From assembly GCA_002803225.1 (NCBI GenBank), contig NXFV01001985.1, positions 1 to 64,000 on the forward strand: DNA of 64,000 nucleotides, read 5' to 3'. Each line of letters begins with the position of its first letter. Within the stretch, counting starts at the first letter, position 1. The stretch comes from Gamarada debralockiae (taxonomy: Eukaryota > Ascomycota > Leotiomycetes > Helotiales > Hyphodiscaceae). The position numbers were made by a program, and so were the translations under genes. Under the pieces are notes generated by a model. The model had not been told where the DNA came from, made no database searches, and was given only the letters and a program-made list of their open reading frames with translations. Positions 22,124 through 32,606 of the stretch are shown one piece after another.

Positions 22124-22664
22124 CTGAAGGTGGATCTTACGCTGATGAAGAGTGTCAGTGACCGATAATTCAAGTGGACTTGCCCTCTCTACAATGCATC
22201 AACACAGATACAGTCGTGTCTTGGTCAATCCTACAAAATTCCTTGTGTCCCCTGAAGAAGCACTTTTCTTTTGATAACAAAGGCAAGAGAAGCCTCATAC
22301 CTCTCCAATTGAGCAGTGTCTCAATCACGGTAGCTAAGCAAACTGGCTTAAGAAATATCTCTACCGATCAGTGTGAAGTGGAGCCTCTGTTTGACTGTTT
22401 CTTCCAAGAAGTACTTGTACATGCGAAAAATCCGATGCTCGATATGTTGGTTGGAATTGCCTAATCTGGTATAGCCTGTATTCCCCCCCCTTTTGTGATA
22501 TAAGGGAGCGCTTCCCCTCGTATTTCAGCTCCTTAGATATCAGCTGGGTCTAGAAATGCCACTATATTTCGCCCCCCAAAATACAGCTCAACTGACAAGA
22601 GCATAGTGCAGAAAAGCTGGACTCTAAGAGTTGTTCAAGAATCACGATGCCCGTATGAATGAAT
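22124..22664. other. Intergenic, no gene seen
   Basis: No supported gene. A C-homopolymer run lies at about 22483-22492, just ahead of the second dispersed repeat. Confidence 0.45.
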
Positions 22665-22792
22665 GTATCGGATGGGGAAAATAGACTCGATTGCAGAGTA
22701 AAAGTAGGGTGTAGAGGGCTATATACACGTAGAAAAGGAGCTAAGCCAGGCCCAAATAGGGAGGCTAAAACAGGCCAATATTCATCTGACAA
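22665..22792. repeat. Dispersed repeat, copy B
   Basis: Second copy of the element at 313-443, same orientation, slightly shorter owing to a deletion in the GTGCAAAAGGGGGC region. About 200 bp further on (22988-23003) lies AGAGCAATAAATTTTGT, matching the left edge of the window. Confidence 0.8.
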
Positions 22793-23039
22793 AATGAAGT
22801 CCATTGCGCCCGGCTAAGCCTAAAGAGGCCCTAGACTGTACCCTTCCTTCGCTTCATCAGGGGTTGCAACAGCTCGTGAGACAGTGGTATATAATAAGCG
22901 AAAACTACACCAAATCTGTCAATTTCATAAATTAATAACAAATCGATCTTGAAACCTAGTACCTAATTTTTATAATCTGTAATAAAAAGAGCAATAAATT
23001 TTGTTCTCCTTTTCAAATTTTAAGGATTATTTCCCTATT

Positions 23040-24863
23040 GAGCGGGTCAAATTGAGCGGTCGTTTTGAAGACATGGATGATAGGCCTGAAAGTACGTTGT
23101 GAATGCCGACCGAGACGAATTTATTGCACGATCTGCTGCGGAAGGTTCTGTGCTTTTAAAGAATGATGGGAATATCCTCCCGTTGGATAAGAACACCTGT
23201 CAGATGAAATCTATGCTCTGGTTGTTGCTATGGCAACTGTTTGTTTTATACATATCTCGGTTCTGGCAACCCTCCAATTCTTCCCTCAATACGTACATGA
23301 TTTTACCACACACTATCGTCTCATCCGGCAACACCTCAGCTATTATTATTAGCCAGCATGCACGAATTCCTACTGCTGGAGGAGGCCGCAGTCCGAAGGT
23401 GGATTCCGTACACAGAATTTCACCTTTGGAAGGCCTGAAAGCCGCTGGTCTAAACTTCACTTACGAACCGGGAGTGGCAGTTTTTGAAGCAGTTCCACTT
23501 CCCGAGCCGGATGTTCTTTCGCCAACAGGCCGATCAGTCAAATAGGGAAAGCCCATGAAGCAGGAGTGGTTCAAAGGATCTAAGATCAGAGAGAACTTCC
23601 TTCGTGAAAGATACCTCGACAGGACCGAGTACATGATTAAAGAGCGTTGGCCGGACGATCTCAGTGCGGACTATTGCACCAGAATGACCTTCAATCTCAT
23701 GCAGAAGATTTCCGGAGATCATCTCTTTTCAATTCTCACAACTGGAACTGCCATATGTACATCAATGGCGAGAAATTATTCACTTGCGAACAAGAAGAGC
23801 ATCTACAGCGCGAGGTATTCTACGTCTTCCGATCCACATCCACACTTTCGAAGAAAAAAAGCCGGAACCTTGGATCACAGCACCTCCAACTGTCCGCTTC
23901 AGAGCATCAAGCTCTGTAGCCCGGGATTCGAGACTCATGTTGTACGTCTTCCCAACCTCTAAGTGGAAGGCAAATCAACGCTCAAACTTCGATGCTCAGA
24001 TCGAGTGCAGCTACCTCAGCTTCCAAGGCGGGCGTGTCCGTCGTATTCAATGGCACAACGAATAAATTTGACTCGGAAGGGCGCAATGCCAGCCACTTTG
24101 TCGCAGAAATCCGTCATCGTAACTGGGAAACCTGAGTAATTGACCACGACCGTTGGAGGATTCTTGGAGGCTACAGCAGTGATCAGTATGTACTAGTCCG
24201 CCGTAAGGTCCATGGTCTCGCGATCAAACAATGCTGGTTTCCAGGGCAGGTGTGTGGCCACTCCATTGCCAAAATCCCCACTGAAGAGAACAACTCTTCT
24301 GGACGCTTGCCCATGACTTGGCCTAAGAGGATTGAGGATCATGCTTTGTATAGGAACTAGCCAGCTGATGAGACGATGTCATCCGGTATAAGGGAGGTGT
24401 GTTTGTTGGTTATCGACACTACGATCAAGTAGACGCTGCCGCACTGTTGTTCCCATTCGGCTTTGGCTTGTCATATACGACTTTTATCGTGCCCAACGCA
24501 AAGGTGGCCGGATCACTCCCTGGACCCGATTCGAAGGTGGACGTCAGCTGAGGCGTGAAGAATACTGGGAGGAAAGCAGGCAAGGTCGTTCTTCAATTCT
24601 ATGTGAAGACACCGTCCAATGGGCCTGTGACAAGACCATCCAAGGAACTTAAGGCCTTCAAGAAAGTGGTAATTGAAGTCGGAGCCAGCAAAGAGGCCGT
24701 CGTTGAATTGGGTAAGTACTCTGTGAGATATTACGACGCCGAGGTGGCGAGTTGGCGCAAGTTGAAGGGAGTGTATAAAGTACCTGTGGCTTTCTCGGCG
24801 ACTGATATTGTTGGACCCGCTGGGTTTAAGGTCAGTGAGATCTTCTCCTGGAAGGGACTGTAG
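23040..24863 (+). pseudogene. GH3 beta-glucosidase with PA14 domain, truncated and frameshifted
   Basis: Pieces in changing frames line up with a fungal family-3 glycoside hydrolase. Seen in order are ADRDEFIARSAAEGSVLLKN (23102), IPTAGGGRSPKVDSVHRISP (23370), YEPGVAVFEAVPLPEPDVL, then a PA14-like segment (EWFKGSKI, WPDDLSADYCTRMTF, ISGDHLFSILTTGTA, YINGEKLF, LQREVFYVFRS), KAGVSVVFNGT and SEGRNASHFVAEI (about 24030-24110), FPFGFGLSYTT (about 24455) and a fibronectin-III-like end (VKNTGRKAGKVVLQFYV to SEIFSWKGL). Stops and frameshifts interrupt nearly every block. The N-terminal TIM barrel with the catalytic Asp is missing; the dispersed repeat lies immediately upstream of where it should be. 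Such enzymes release glucose from plant beta-glucans. Confidence 0.88.
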
Positions 24864-25443
24864 TATTTGAGGCCTTGATAGTGCAGGTTTATTTTAGTGG
24901 TGGTCAAATCTTATCGCAGTCGTTGATCGTTCAAACGATTTGAACGATACAAAATTCCAGTCAATCATTCTTCACGGTCCAGGACTCTTTACTCGAAGGA
25001 TATTTCATTCAGCACCCCAAATCCGAGCCATTTGCGAATACAGAATGCAACAAGATGCACTTGAGGAGTCATCCCGGTAACCAATTTGGAGGAGCGATTG
25101 AATTGTACCCCACCTTCCTTTTTGGGCATGTAGTAGCAGTTCAGGGCGCCAAAATTTTGGCCCTAGGAAAGACTCATTTCGACTCATCAGCATCTAACTG
25201 GCACGTCCGCCCATCGCAGTATAAACTCCATGGAATATCAGTCAGTTGACCAATAACAATTGCTCGATTAGAGCTTCTCCGTGACGTATATTCTTGAATA
25301 CTAGACGGCTTTGTTAATTGCGGACAAAATATTTATGTCGCATTAGTGCGGCGATGCAACTTTTAGCCAGTTATTTAAGGAGCGGGCATTCCATTCAAGT
25401 GAAAGGACAACTCAGTTTCGCATCCCTACAACCGTATTCTGCC
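24864..25443. other. Upstream of acyltransferase; holds palindrome copy 7
   Basis: Between the GH3 pseudogene and the acyltransferase. Apart from the 25-nt palindrome at 24925-24949 no structure was recognised; the segment probably contains the acyltransferase promoter. Confidence 0.45.
24925..24949. repeat. 25-nt palindrome copy 7
   Basis: GATCGTTCAA, centre ACGAT, TTGAACGATA. This is the best-paired copy, about 7 kb from the OMA1 cluster and downstream of the GH3 pseudogene. Confidence 0.7.
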
Positions 25444-27033
25444 ATGGTTGACACTAACTCTCTTGATGTTCAAGTAACATCATCCATCAATGTTTTCCCT
25501 GAGTCAACTCGAGGAGCTCCTACTACCGTTGCACTATCCATCATCGATTCCACAGTGTCAGGCTTCTCGCGGTGTGCAGGAATCTGGTATTACGATCCTC
25601 CCTCATCCCCAGAGGCATCTCTCTCGACTTCACACCTCCGGAACGCTCTCTCGAAGACACTCAATTCGTACCCTCAACTGTGCGGCCGTGTTCATTTCGC
25701 AAAGTCACAACCCAACGCTGGACATGTGAATCGTTACCGGCGAGTCCATGTGACATACAATGCGCCAACAGATATCGGAATCCTTTTCATCGTGGCCACA
25801 TCTCCAAAGAACCTCGCAGATTTTCTCCCCAGCACTCAATCCCGGAAATCTTCGCTCAAAGCCTGGGATGTCTCTCAACTTCGCTCCGATGAACTATTTC
25901 CTCCGACATCGCTCTCGCTCTCAAGCGACACCACACCTGCCGATGCACCAAATGTTATCATTCAAATCACGTCTTTTGCGTGTGGCAGCACCGCAATCGC
26001 TTTGGAGGTTACCCATTGCTTAGCAGATGCTCAAGCGATGTCAGTATTCGTTAAGGATTGGGCTTCTACAAGCCAGGCCCTCCTAAGGGGAGAGCCCCTT
26101 CCAACTGTATGCCCAGTTTTCGATCCGCAACTTCTGGATTCGGTTGCTGCGGGAGATATTGACGCCGAGACTCCCGAACCTGCTATACAAGATCAAGCTC
26201 GAAGTCTCCCATTCCACAGGTTCGATTGGTACAAGCAGGTGCCTTACCAGCCATGGCCGCTCCGAGTCCCTCCTGACTTCGACCACACGCAGAAATTGAG
26301 TCCTACGAACCCCATTCCATGGGCTGACTGGGACGTCAAGGCGCCAACTTTACAAAGAATCTTACACTTCTCTTCGGAAGAGCTTCAGCATATTTACACA
26401 CAAGCCATCTCCCAGGATACTGAATCCAAAATCTCGATGCACGATGCACTGCTAGCACATCTCTGGACACGCATCAACGCAGCACGACTTAATTCACCAG
26501 AAACACAAACGTACCTCAACATGACATTTGGAATACGGCCCCGTCTATCTCCTCCTCTCCCAGATAATTTTCTTGGGAGTCCGATACTCCTAGCGGCTAT
26601 AGTCTCACCAACAACCACATCACCAGACACACAGCCTTCCCTTTCGGAAATGGCGAAACAAATCCGCACCACTCTCCAAACCTTCACACCTTCGGCAATT
26701 GCAGCACACCTTCACGATGCAGCTTTCGAGTACTGCCCCCAGAGAATCTGGCAGGGTTTCCTGGGCCGGAAGCATCTGCTGCTGACGACTTGGCTGTACT
26801 TGGGAGTGCACGAAGTAGATTTTGTCGGCAAGGAAGGGCCTGGGTTGAGGTTTGTGGAAAGTGTTATGCCGAGTTCTGATGGGCTGGTGCAGATCATGGA
26901 AGCACCAGGGGAAGAAGCGGATGAAAAGGGTCACTGGTCCAGGAACGGAGTTGACGTCAACTTGTTTTTGGAGACCGTGGCGATGGAGCGACTGTTGAGG
27001 GATGAGTTGTTGTGGGGTGGGAGTTTGCCGTAG
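25444..27033 (+). CDS. BAHD/trichothecene-acetyltransferase-like transferase
   Basis: A single-exon protein of 529 residues from the ATG at 25444 (MVDTNSLDVQVTSSINVFPE); the frame remains open 42 codons upstream. The catalytic HxxxD of the transferase family (PF02458) is present as THCLADA (H191, D195), preceded by a hydrophobic strand. An N-terminal block LRNALSKTLNSYPQLCGRV is typical of fungal members. The second family motif, usually DFGWG, is degenerate here (VDFVGKEGPG), as in many fungal homologues. These enzymes move acyl groups from CoA thioesters to alcohols or amines of secondary metabolites or host phenolics; donor and acceptor are unknown. The gene is intact but flanked on both sides by pseudogenes. 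Confidence 0.88.
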   Translation: MVDTNSLDVQVTSSINVFPESTRGAPTTVALSIIDSTVSGFSRCAGIWYYDPPSSPEASLSTSHLRNALSKTLNSYPQLCGRVHFAKSQPNAGHVNRYRRVHVTYNAPTDIGILFIVATSPKNLADFLPSTQSRKSSLKAWDVSQLRSDELFPPTSLSLSSDTTPADAPNVIIQITSFACGSTAIALEVTHCLADAQAMSVFVKDWASTSQALLRGEPLPTVCPVFDPQLLDSVAAGDIDAETPEPAIQDQARSLPFHRFDWYKQVPYQPWPLRVPPDFDHTQKLSPTNPIPWADWDVKAPTLQRILHFSSEELQHIYTQAISQDTESKISMHDALLAHLWTRINAARLNSPETQTYLNMTFGIRPRLSPPLPDNFLGSPILLAAIVSPTTTSPDTQPSLSEMAKQIRTTLQTFTPSAIAAHLHDAAFEYCPQRIWQGFLGRKHLLLTTWLYLGVHEVDFVGKEGPGLRFVESVMPSSDGLVQIMEAPGEEADEKGHWSRNGVDVNLFLETVAMERLLRDELLWGGSLP

Positions 27034-27364
27034 TAAGCTCTATTGTGAAATCATCTCAACGCGTGAAGACTTTGGGCTTTCGACCTGCTGGCTGGAGACC
27101 ACAGCCAAGCCCATATCACGGTGATATAGAGCGGAGCAACGGATGGAAGCGGAGTCTGTCTACCGTTACCACCCCTGAGCTCAACCTAATTGGGCGTAAG
27201 CGGTGTCCATCATTGCACGACGATATGAGGCACAGCTTGGCTGAAGAAGAGATATATTTAATAAGAGATCTCTTGAAAATTCAAATCTGCATTGCGAAAT
27301 CTTCAATACTCTTCGCGAAGATTCGGCCTTCGTCCAATTTTCAATATATCTCCTCCAGCACATC
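27034..27364. other. Intergenic, no gene seen
   Basis: 3' flank of the acyltransferase gene and the probable old promoter of the next, broken gene. CTTCGCGAAGATTCGGCCTT and similar near-palindromic bits around 27310 are unremarkable. Confidence 0.4.
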
Positions 27365-29190
27365 ATGAGTGACTCCGAGTCCGGCTACGATCCTAAGTAC
27401 GGATATAATCGCAACGCTTTCGCTCACAAGACTTTCGCAACGGCAATCCTAGGTCGAACAGTAAAACTTATCGCGGCACTGAGTGAGTAATTTTTGGGGG
27501 CAACTACTTTCCCGTTTCGGTCCACTTATGTCTTCAACTTCAGAGTTCTTCTGCAACTAGAAAGTCGTTTGAGTTCAGAACTCAGGACACACGACACACG
27601 ACTCTACCAAGTAGTCTTCTTCTCTTTCAGAGCAACTGCTGACTCTAAGAATTTCACAGTTGGACTTGTCAGCGAAGCCCTCCATCATAACAAGGACAAG
27701 AAACAATCGACGAGCACTGGAGAAGTCGCTTCTTCCACCTCCACTGAACCTCCAACCTATGTCAATGTTCCACCAGAACAAGTAGAAGAACTCATCACAA
27801 GCGGTCAAGCCGAGCTAGCTGACGGAAGAATGCCACTCATGAACTGATCCCTGAGAAGGAAGAAGATGATGGACTTGATCGTGACGAAGCAGATTGGGCG
27901 CTCGATGAGGCAGGCCACTTTGGAAAATTGAAGAGGCCGAACCACTCCCTACGATAACGAAACGCAAGAGTGTGGAGACTATGATCCAGTGCATTCAGCC
28001 AACCAAGGGTGGCGCTCCCTCTTCCAAACAGTCACCATACGAACTGCCATTCCCAGTCATTCTTCCTCAGCGACGTCCCGGAAGTAAGACCTGCGGTTCT
28101 GTCGAGCCAATGCACCAGTATTGCAGGAGTCGAGAATCGACCAGGAGATGTTCCTAAGCTTCCTCAAGGCCTTCCACAGAGCAGCACAAGCATCTCCAAT
28201 CTTTAAAGTTATCATGATTGCTTCAATTATCGCAAGCGCCTACCCTGACCCGTTTGTTGGCCTTGGTATGATGGCTGTGCAAGTAGCGGTTGGACTCGGA
28301 CAAGAAGTCCAAGAAAGGTATCGCTGAACAAATTCCTCAACCAGACGAATAAGGAAATCTTCATCCCCAAAGGCCTTTTCGCATTGATCGTCACTTATGA
28401 GCCTGGAGCCAGCGGTCAGCCAGAGGTTGGAACGAAGACCGTTGATTTGGGTGCGACGGCGATTGCGAAATACGGCGATGATCTTCTGACTTCAGAAAGA
28501 CGGAAGCTGGGGCGGAAGAGAAAGAAAAGGGAAAGATGGATGAGATGAAGGAGAAGATGAAGCAATTACGCATTGCCAGCGGCGTGACCCATGGAGAGGC
28601 CGAGATGCCAGTCACTTGCGCACCGCTGGTATTCCCAGCTCTTGATTCTGCGGCAGCGGGGTCTACGGATGAAAGCAGCGGTTTTAAGGCGAAATTGAAG
28701 AGCACGTCAAAATTCGTAGCTAACTATTTCGATCATCGCACAAAGGCAACAGACATATGTCCTCTACCATAAATTTGATGGCTCCTTTAATCTCTTCTGA
28801 CAAATTTACAGCTGTCGAGAACTCCAACTCCACCTTGATATTCCAAATATCACCCATCGCTCCCGAATTCAAGTCTCGCTATGAGACCCTGAATACCACG
28901 CCAACAAGCACCTTTTCACCCTACTTACAGGTTGAAGATGGAAACAAGAACCGTAAGTCAATTGACCGAAAATTAGACACCAAACTGACTGAATGTAGGT
29001 TGTGTGCACGGCGGCGATATGAGGGCGCAGCGAAAAGCAGCGAAAAGCAGCGGAGAAGCGTGCCAAGGGGATCGCTGAGAAGCCTAGCAACCGCTTGCTT
29101 CAGGAAAACGTATTGTATTTGATGGTAGTGAATATACCGACTCAGCAGGAGCTGGAGGAAGCACGGAAGACACTTGCTTCCAAGAAGTAG
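27365..29190 (+). pseudogene. Conserved fungal protein of unknown function, frameshifted
   Basis: Starts MSDSESGYDPKYGYNRN and, after an intron (best donor GTAATT at 27486, acceptor TTTCAG at about 27631), continues FTVGLVSEALHHNKDKK and PPEQVEELITSGQAEL. It then breaks into alternating frames: EADWALDEAGHFGKL, PFPVILPQRRPGSKT (about 28050), ESRIDQEMFLSFLKAF (28124), KFLNQTNKEIFIPKGLFAL (28332), MKQLRIASGVTHGEAEMP (28557), and finally NVLYLMVVNIPTQQELEEAR to the stop at 29190. I recall a widespread ascomycete family with the same order of motifs ('LPCPVIIPQRRP', 'FLxxFxxAxxASP', 'NVLYLMIVNMP'); its function is unknown. Single-base changes such as that at about 28097 move the frame with no possible intron. 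At least four lesions are needed to explain the pieces. Confidence 0.8.
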
Positions 29191-30073
29191 GAAGCTTTTT
29201 TAATTCGAGTTTAGTGGAAAGTGGATTATGGATAGTATCCTATTAAGTACAATAAGACATCAATCATTCAACTTGTTTCAGCTATTGAAAATGCATCTAG
29301 AGTTGCAAACCAAAATTCTCTGCCCTTATCTCCTGCTTTTTGCTTCGCTTGCTGAGGAAGATCGTAACTAGGGAGGTAAATGACCTTCCTTTTCTACGAA
29401 GACTTTCAAGACAGGCCAGCTGCTTGTATTCCATTGGGATATGTCTCATCACTACCTGAGTTCTCTTCCCATTGGCTCGAATCCTTCTCTCCTGGAGTGA
29501 CATATTTGGCCATTATTTTGGATCGACTGAAGAGAATGTCGGCGGATTTGAAGAGGACTCGTTTAGCGTACCGGCCCTGAATTATTAGCGAGCGAGCCCC
29601 TGAAAGTTTGGCTCACCCAGGAGGCATTTCACCGAAAATCCAAAAAAGCGATTTGTCAATCAGCCAAAAAGGCAATTACATTGAAGTTCTATCTATCAAT
29701 CCTTCCATAGCAACTCTTAGTGTACAAGTCCAATAATACAAACGCTCGCACAAAGGAAAAGTTGCAGCTTCCGGTTGCATGGAGGTTGCTCTTCGGATAG
29801 AGAAAGTCGTCGAGCAAATTTGTGAATTATACGCCGGAAAGCTGGTCCTGGTTGGATACAACACTTCCATGACGACCCGCGTGATTGTGAGAACGATTCC
29901 CATGTAAGACCTCAGGCTCGCACTTTTGAGCAGCGAAGACTGAGGGTGGAACTTTGGATGCGTCAAGTTTGTTTGTACCACTGAGAAGGTCAGCTGACTG
30001 ATCTCAGTAATGCTAAAAAGGCAAATCGCCGCATTGCTGGGAGTGTGGTATTCACCTAGAAGACATGCTGTGC
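29191..30073. other. Convergent 3' flanks, no gene seen
   Basis: Between the broken plus-strand gene and the minus-strand repeat-protein gene. Short frames on both strands were examined and none resembles a protein family. Confidence 0.45.
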
Positions 30074-31259
30074 TTACGCATAGGTCTTGTTCCCACCGAT
30101 AGTCTTGGAACCATCCATATCAGCGTCAACTCTTGGGTCGAGCTACCGGTATCATAGTTAGCATATCGTTTTGACACGAGGAGGCTCCTTCAGAGTTGAT
30201 GTATTCCTCGCTGCTTGTAGGACAACCTGGAGGATAGATATTACTAACCTTGTTCATGGTATCGCTGTTATGAGGCCCTGCGGTGTTCTGGGCAGTACCA
30301 CTTCCTGGAGTAGCATGGCTACCTGATGCACCCAGAATGCCCCCGGTTGTTGCTCCGTGACGATTTCCTCGGCCATCAAGATCAGAATCGACTCTCGGAT
30401 CGGCCTTATTCGCAAGGTTGGACTGTAGAGCAAGTCAGTAGTGGTTGGTTATGTTGAAGGCTGTTGAGGAATTCGAAGCCTGTTTGTCGAGGGGTCGGAA
30501 AGAAAGTAGACGAGATTTAGAAAGCCTTACATTGTGTGGACCAGCATTTGTCGAGTTGGACAGTCCTCCAGTTGTGCCCGTGGCCCCAGTACCGCTTGCA
30601 GCTCCCATGTTTCTTGAGCCATCCATATCAGAATCAACTCTGGGATCCTGAACATCGAATTAGTATGGTTTGATACAAGGAGAAGAGAGGATTGTTTCTT
30701 GGGCTCCGACACGTCACTACTTCCAAAATTTCTTTGTAGAACCCATCGAAGGGCATCGAGGGAGAAAAGTATTGGTTCGAGGGTACTTACAAACTTATTG
30801 GCAATGTTTGAGTTATGAGGACCAGCGTTCGTGCTGCCCGTCGCTCCAGTACTAGTATACCCAGTTCCTGCTCCGCCAGTCGAAGTCAAGCCAGCGCCAG
30901 TGGTGTGGGTATTTCCGGCAGTGCGGCTTCCATCCATATCAGAATCCACACGAGGGTCAGCCGCACTGTGAAACTATGAATTAGCATTGCTTATTATAAG
31001 AACAGTCCCAAGAGAGTGGTCGCAATTTCCGCGACATGTTCGGGCTTGCTCCCCAGACATGCTCACGAACTGGCGAACGGGACAAGAAAAAGTTTTACTC
31101 GTAAACTTACTTGGCGACACGAGAGCCATGGGGGCCAGCGACGCCCTCAGCGGTGCCTGAATGAGTTGTGCCGGTAGTATGGGTAGTTCCAGTTGTCGAG
31201 TTGGTGTGATCCTTGTTAATGTGGAGAGTGTTCTTAACCTTATCCATGGTTGATGCCAT
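30074..31259 (-). CDS. DPRVDSDxDGS / AGPHxSNxANK repeat protein
   Basis: Five exons (31259-31111, 30965-30791, 30647-30531, 30422-30249, 30142-30074) join to 227 residues. The opening MASTMDKVKNTLHINKDH is followed by Thr/Gly-rich sequence ending AGPHGSRVA. Exons 2, 3 and 4 each carry DPRVDSD(M/L)DG, a Gly/Thr-rich spacer and AGPHN; the repeat junction SNxANKxDPRVDSD is built across introns, and the short last exon closes with LDPRVDADMDGSK. Introns after exon 2 are all phase 0. There is no signal peptide, membrane span or cysteine. Composition (Gly, Thr, Ser, Asp, Asn) suggests an intrinsically disordered, hydrophilin/LEA-like protein, perhaps stress-related; that role is inference. I recall fungal proteins with the same repeats but no assigned function. 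Confidence 0.82.
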
Positions 31260-32606
31260 TTTGAATGATTTGTTTGAAGATGTAGTTTTTGTGCGGTTTG
31301 AAAGTTTTGAAAATTAATTTTCTCAAGTTATGATTTGAGGGTTAATGCAGAAGAAAGTGCTTCGAGACTTCGAGAGCTCCCTTATATACAGCTTCCATAA
31401 ACCAATCGAGTAAAGGAGACACAACAAAACCTGTTTTTCACAAAGAACGCAAATTTGAGTTCTCGATAATCGTAATGCAGATGCCCAAAATCAGATCAGC
31501 GTGGTCAAAAAACCGAGGACTACGAAACCCATCTCCGTCATATATGTACAACCCCCCGCAGGTCTTATTCTGCCAGGTTTCATGTGGTAGCCAAGCTCGC
31601 TCAATATAGATCCCGAGTACCAATTGGGCGTCTATCTGCTCTAGCCTTTGCACGAGACTTTAGAATTCCTTGGTGAGAAGACCCCGAAGACGTCAAACGT
31701 CAATCGTCATAATCTTATGGCTGGAACGTCATCGTCGAATTTCCTTTACACATGGCGCTGCATGTGGCGTAAGGCGCACCAATCGACTGCGTAGTTCTGT
31801 CGATCTTTTGTGGCTGATAGACGATCTGAGATGGGGCGGTGTGGGCAAGTGGCTGGAAAGAGGGTGACAAGAAACGACAAGCAGGGTTTGAAAGAACCTC
31901 ATTTGTGAAAGGATCGAGAACTTGGGTCTCCCACTGGCAAACAATCCACCCAAACAATCTCTACCTCCACCAGGAGCTTTAAATATGATGTTAGATGACG
32001 TTAGAAGAATGACACGAGGCGTGATGATTCGGAAGCTTGAGGGTCACTGATCTCGTTCCGGAGTCAGACCCAATCCTGCTAAGCCGTGGACCCACCACCT
32101 CTTGGCTGTGTGTAACAGGTTTTGGTTCTTCAGATTGGGAGGCTTCGGAGACTTCTTCTTCAAGTGTTGTTATGAGATGAGTTGATGTGCAATTGGACAT
32201 GGGATCCGGCGAAAATTGCCTCCGAATGTAACGCCACGTGACTGGCCAACCCCTTGAACAAGCACGAGTGCCCGGCGTCGCGCTGCGCGCTCCGTATTGA
32301 AACATTTTGAAATTTGGATGTTCGGGAACTTATATACTTAGAGTTGTCTTGCAGTCACATGCCCTATAACTTGCGTAGAACGAACCTTCTAGAATATTCT
32401 AGGTAGAAGTCATTTAGCCTTTGTAGGTTCTACATGACAGCAATGTTCCAGTTACAGCCACAGTATATAAACACCGGCTCCCAAGATCTCTCTATCAAAG
32501 TTATAAAATATATATATAACACAAAGTGAGCAGCGTATTCAAGGGAAGTTGAGTTGATTAAGGTATTAGTAGTAGATAAGGGAAGGAAAGGACGACTCTT
32601 GTTACA
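31260..32606. other. Intergenic, no supported gene
   Basis: Contains the promoter of the repeat-protein gene (near 31260-31420) and the 3' flank of the HET-ankyrin gene. An AT dinucleotide-rich patch (TATATATATAA) lies at about 32507-32520 and a small palindrome TAGAATATTCTA at about 32391. Open frames at 31438-31653 and 31991-32305 (minus) resemble nothing. Confidence 0.45.

Noticed and set aside
22665..27033. Secondary-metabolite cluster around the BAHD acyltransferase
   Set aside because: No polyketide, peptide, terpene or P450 gene is present; neighbours are pseudogenes of unrelated families.
31438..31653. Minus-strand 71-codon frame upstream of the repeat-protein gene
   Set aside because: Reads smoothly but resembles nothing, has no splice partner and no start context; kept out for lack of support.
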